Assembly (NCBI GenBank): GCA_040003315.1
Contig: JBDUCU010000122.1
Coordinates: 1-8,124, forward strand
Reading direction: 5' to 3'
DNA: 8,124 nucleotides
From: JACCZX01 sp040003315
GTDB lineage: Bacteria; Pseudomonadota; Gammaproteobacteria; Burkholderiales; Burkholderiaceae_F
Part shown: positions 6,093-8,124 of the stretch, one piece after another
Layout: every line of letters begins with the position of its first letter
Numbering within the stretch: the first letter of the stretch is position 1
Notes under the pieces: model-generated
Told to the model about the DNA's origin: nothing
What the model saw: the letters and a program-made list of their open reading frames with translations, nothing else
The model's database searches: none
Position numbers and translations under genes: made by a program

Positions 6093-6914
6093 TTACTTGA
6101 ACTTCGCTTGTTGTTCGATCAGAAACGGTGACTGAGGAATGCCCCATTTCTTTTCCAGATCGAGGATGAAGCCGATCTTGTGCCATTCCTTCGTCACGTC
6201 GCTGATAAATGCAGCGAACTTGGCGTCTTCCTTGCGGACGCCGATGCCCCAGGGCTCGGGATCGATCGAGGGCAGCACCATCGCGTAATCGGCCCACTTG
6301 GCATCGCCCATGATGCCGGCGAAGAACGTCGTATCGAACACGGTGCCGACGCAGTTGCCGCCTTCGAGCGCAGCCATCGCTTCGGTGACGCCCTTGAACA
6401 CCACCAGATTCGCGCCGAACTCTTCACCGGTGCGGCGGTTGTAGTACGCGCCTTGCACGCCGCACACCGGCTTGCCCTTCAGGTCGGCCCAGGTTTTCAA
6501 TCCGGAGTTTTTCTTGGCGAACACATTGGCCGCGCCGGCGTAGTAAAACGGCTGCGGAATTGCGACGACCTCGGCGCGATCCGGCCGGTACGCCATCGTC
6601 GCGATCATCATATCGATGCGGCCCTGCTTCAGAAACTCCATCCGGTTCGCCGCGATGACCGGCACCAGTTCGACCTGTGCTCCAAGCCGCCTCGCGACGT
6701 CATTGGCCAGATCGATTTCCAGCCCGACGATCTTGCCCGACGGATCGAGAAAACCGAACGGCTTGTAGTCGGCCTTGACCCCCACCACCATCTTGCCTTT
6801 TTGCTTAATGCTCGCGATCGTGTCGACCGGCTGCGCCCAGGCGCTGGCCGACATCGCAAAGCCGATCACACTTGCCAGCGTCGCAAGCTTTGTCCAAAGT
6901 CTCATTACGGTCAT
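6093..6914 (-). CDS. Periplasmic amino-acid-type substrate-binding protein (SBP_bac_3), 273 aa
   Basis: This is the solute receptor of the ABC importer and the first gene of the operon. Residues 1-27 form a Sec signal peptide: basic MRLWTK, hydrophobic core, then AWA before Gln28 as the likely cleavage site. The mature part follows the family-3 pattern: ADYKPFGFLDPSGKIVGLEIDLA, DMMIATMAYRPDRAEVV with Arg113 where the family binds the ligand carboxylate, and GTVFDTTFF with Asp194 where it usually binds the ligand amino group. LPSIDPEPWGIGVRKED is also typical. These residues point to an alpha-amino-acid-like ligand. Cys151 and Cys188 could form a periplasmic disulfide. The ATG at 6914 is chosen over that at 6905 because GGAGG (6921-6925) stands 6 bases before it. 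Confidence 0.93.
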   Translation of the reverse strand: MTVMRLWTKLATLASVIGFAMSASAWAQPVDTIASIKQKGKMVVGVKADYKPFGFLDPSGKIVGLEIDLANDVARRLGAQVELVPVIAANRMEFLKQGRIDMMIATMAYRPDRAEVVAIPQPFYYAGAANVFAKKNSGLKTWADLKGKPVCGVQGAYYNRRTGEEFGANLVVFKGVTEAMAALEGGNCVGTVFDTTFFAGIMGDAKWADYAMVLPSIDPEPWGIGVRKEDAKFAAFISDVTKEWHKIGFILDLEKKWGIPQSPFLIEQQAKFK

Positions 6915-6942
6915 GTGCTGCCTCCGGTTGGTGCGTATTCCA

Positions 6943-6964
6943 CGACATCGTAGCGGCGATGTCG
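6943..6964. repeat. Perfect 8-bp inverted repeat, 6-base spacer (possible operator)
   Basis: CGACATCG (6943-6950) and CGATGTCG (6957-6964) are exact reverse complements around TAGCGG. The site is about 30 bases upstream of the binding-protein ATG and 18 bases before its ribosome site. It would therefore lie at or just after the transcription start, a position suited to a repressor operator or a leader hairpin. Confidence 0.55.
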
Positions 6965-7015
6965 ATCTGCCCCCTTCGCTACCGCGAGGGATAAGCGATT
7001 GTGCATCAGAACAAC

Positions 7016-7036
7016 GGCGACGCTAATGGCGTCGCC
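7016..7036. repeat. Perfect 8-bp GC-rich inverted repeat, 5-base loop
   Basis: GGCGACGC (7016-7023) and GCGTCGCC (7029-7036) pair exactly around TAATG. The repeat lies 47 bases upstream of soxB and about 100 bases upstream of the divergent operon. It would be a very stable hairpin if transcribed, for example in the soxB leader, or a symmetrical protein-binding site in DNA. The TTGCCC that follows is not a U-tract, so termination is not suggested. Confidence 0.55.
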
Positions 7037-7082
7037 TTGCCCGTGACACGTGGCGTCTGATGGCCAACAATGTCGCCGGTCG

Positions 7083-8124
7083 ATGAAGTACTCAATTTTC
7101 TCGCTCGCCCGCAACGCGCTCAGTTATCACGAAAACTGGCCGCTGGCATGGCGCAGCCCGCCGCCGAAAAAGCACTACGACGCAGTGATCATCGGAGGAG
7201 GAGGGCACGGACTCGCTACCGCGTACTACCTCGCGCACGAGCACGGCATGGGCAATATCGCGGTGCTGGAAAAGGGCTGGCTCGGCGGCGGCAACACCGG
7301 GCGCAATACGACCATCGTGCGCTCGAACTATCACCTCGACCCGAACGCTCACTTTTACGAATACTCGCTGAAGCTGTGGGAGCGGCTGTCGCAGCAGCTG
7401 AATTTCAACGTGATGTACAGCGCGCGCGGCGTGCTGAATCTGGTGCATTCGCCGGCCGACATGGATGCGGCGATGCGCCGCGGCAATGCGATGCGCCTGA
7501 ACGGCATCGACGCCGAGTTTCTGTCGCGCGATCAGATCGCGAAGTGGATTCGCAACCTCGATTGCTCGGAGCATGCGCGCTTTCCGATCGTCGGCGGACT
7601 GCTGCAGCCGCGCGGCGGTACGGTCCGGCACGACGCGGTTGCCTGGGGCTATGCGCGCGCCGCCGATGCATGCGGCGTCGACATCATCCAGCAATGCGAA
7701 GTCAGCGGCATCCGCCTCGATAACGGCGCAGTAACGGGCGTCGAGACAACACGCGGCTTCATCGCGACGCCGAAGATCGGAATCGCCGTTGCAGGTCATT
7801 CGAGTCACGTCGCGGCGATGGCGGGAATCAAACTGCCGATCGAATCACACGTCTTGCAGGCGATGGTGTCGGAGCCGGTCAAGCCGGTGCTCGACACCGT
7901 GGTTACCTCTGGCGCCGTTCATTTTTACGTCAGCCAGTCGGACAAAGGCGAGCTGGTGATGGGCGGCGATCTCGATTTCTACAACTCGTACGCGCAGCGC
8001 GGCAACCTTCCGATCATCGAGCACGTCGTCGCTGCTTGCCTTGCGCTGTTTCCGAGCTTCGGCCGCCTGAAGCTGCTGCGCACGTGGGGCGGCATCATGG
8101 ACATGACGATGGACGGCAGCCCGA
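7083..8124 (+). CDS. soxB: Sarcosine oxidase beta subunit (N-terminal 347 residues, truncated by the window edge)
   Basis: This is the catalytic, flavin-bearing subunit of heterotetrameric sarcosine oxidase, which demethylates sarcosine to glycine in the cytoplasm and passes the methylene group to tetrahydrofolate. The start MKYSIFSLARNALSYHENWP is typical. The FAD motif YDAVIIGGGGHG spans 32-43. EKGWLGGGNTGRNTTIVRSNY at 63-83 and LETTRG-like VETTRG further on follow the family closely. His183 in VRHDAVAWGYARAAD matches the histidine that binds covalent FMN in characterised enzymes (His173 in Stenotrophomonas), allowing for about ten extra N-terminal residues. The frame is open to the edge, ending in WGGIMDMTMDGSP, where relatives continue for about 70 residues. 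The ATG at 7083 is fixed by homology; no good Shine-Dalgarno precedes it. The subunits soxD, soxA and soxG would be expected just downstream. A related N-methyl amino acid oxidase with different specificity is possible. Confidence 0.93.
   Translation, partial: MKYSIFSLARNALSYHENWPLAWRSPPPKKHYDAVIIGGGGHGLATAYYLAHEHGMGNIAVLEKGWLGGGNTGRNTTIVRSNYHLDPNAHFYEYSLKLWERLSQQLNFNVMYSARGVLNLVHSPADMDAAMRRGNAMRLNGIDAEFLSRDQIAKWIRNLDCSEHARFPIVGGLLQPRGGTVRHDAVAWGYARAADACGVDIIQQCEVSGIRLDNGAVTGVETTRGFIATPKIGIAVAGHSSHVAAMAGIKLPIESHVLQAMVSEPVKPVLDTVVTSGAVHFYVSQSDKGELVMGGDLDFYNSYAQRGNLPIIEHVVAACLALFPSFGRLKLLRTWGGIMDMTMDGSP

Larger units (their letters stand above)
6915..7082. promoter_or_regulatory. Divergent control region between the transporter operon and soxB
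   Basis: This 168-base gap separates divergent starts (6914 on minus, 7083 on plus) and should hold both promoters. It contains a clear Shine-Dalgarno for the binding protein (GGAGG, 6921-6925 on minus), two strong inverted repeats (6943-6964 and 7016-7036), and a wider 7-bp pair, CATCAGA (7004-7010) with TCTGATG (7056-7062), that encloses the second one. No convincing -35/-10 pair was found on either strand. soxB has no obvious Shine-Dalgarno. The density of symmetrical sites suggests shared regulation by a dimeric transcription factor, but the factor is not encoded in the window. Confidence 0.6.

Noticed and set aside
6180..6953. A 257-codon plus-strand frame
   Set aside because: It is antisense to the binding-protein gene and its ribosome site, and its composition is His/Arg-rich shadow sequence.
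7027..7041. A sigma-54-like TGGC...TTGC element upstream of soxB
   Set aside because: The GG-to-GC spacing is one base too short for a -24/-12 promoter, and the match falls inside the GC-rich inverted repeat, which explains it.
7092..7808. A 238-codon open frame on the minus strand and a 217-codon plus frame at 7070-7723
   Set aside because: Both overlap soxB, whose frame from 7083 matches the family continuously to the window end. The alternatives have no family-like sequence.
1..8124. CRISPR arrays, tRNA or rRNA genes, insertion sequences, attachment sites
   Set aside because: No regularly spaced repeats, cloverleaf-like sequence, transposase motif or terminal repeat was seen in the read-through. 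The window is almost fully explained by metabolic genes.

Overview
The window is GC-rich and densely coded. Codon use and protein types suggest a proteobacterium, most likely a betaproteobacterium of the Burkholderiales. That assignment is inference, because no rRNA or other marker gene is present.

Layout. Positions 1-158 (+) hold the last codons of what looks like an outer-membrane beta-barrel protein. It converges, 3 bases apart, on a small orphan gene at 162-452 (-) with a good Shine-Dalgarno sequence. Positions 453-584 are non-coding and carry a candidate promoter and two adjacent inverted repeats. Positions 585-785 (-) hold the C-terminal remnant of a DUF2238 (YjdF-type) membrane protein, whose front part is missing. 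From 6914 down to 782 (-) runs a six-gene operon: periplasmic amino-acid-type binding protein, two HisM/HisQ-type permeases, a YbaK/ProXp-type aminoacyl-tRNA editing protein, an ABC ATPase, and an 805-residue dimethylglycine/sarcosine dehydrogenase-like flavoprotein with a folate-binding GcvT half. Positions 6915-7082 are a divergent control region with two strong inverted repeats. Positions 7083-8124 (+) hold the first 347 codons of sarcosine oxidase beta subunit (soxB), cut by the window edge.

How it fits together. The locus reads as an uptake-and-demethylation module for an N-methylated amino acid or amino-acid betaine. The ABC system would import the compound. The DMGDH-like enzyme and the divergently encoded heterotetrameric sarcosine oxidase would remove N-methyl groups and pass the one-carbon unit to tetrahydrofolate. 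The four junctions from the second gene to the sixth are all the same 4-base ATGA stop/start overlap, and none of the downstream starts has an obvious Shine-Dalgarno, so those five genes should be translationally coupled.

The most unusual point is the tRNA-editing gene locked by ATGA overlaps between the permease and ATPase genes. It suggests that the imported compound, or a product of it, is a proline- or alanine-like molecule that threatens tRNA charging, or that the protein has been recruited to a metabolic role. The true substrate cannot be read from the sequence.
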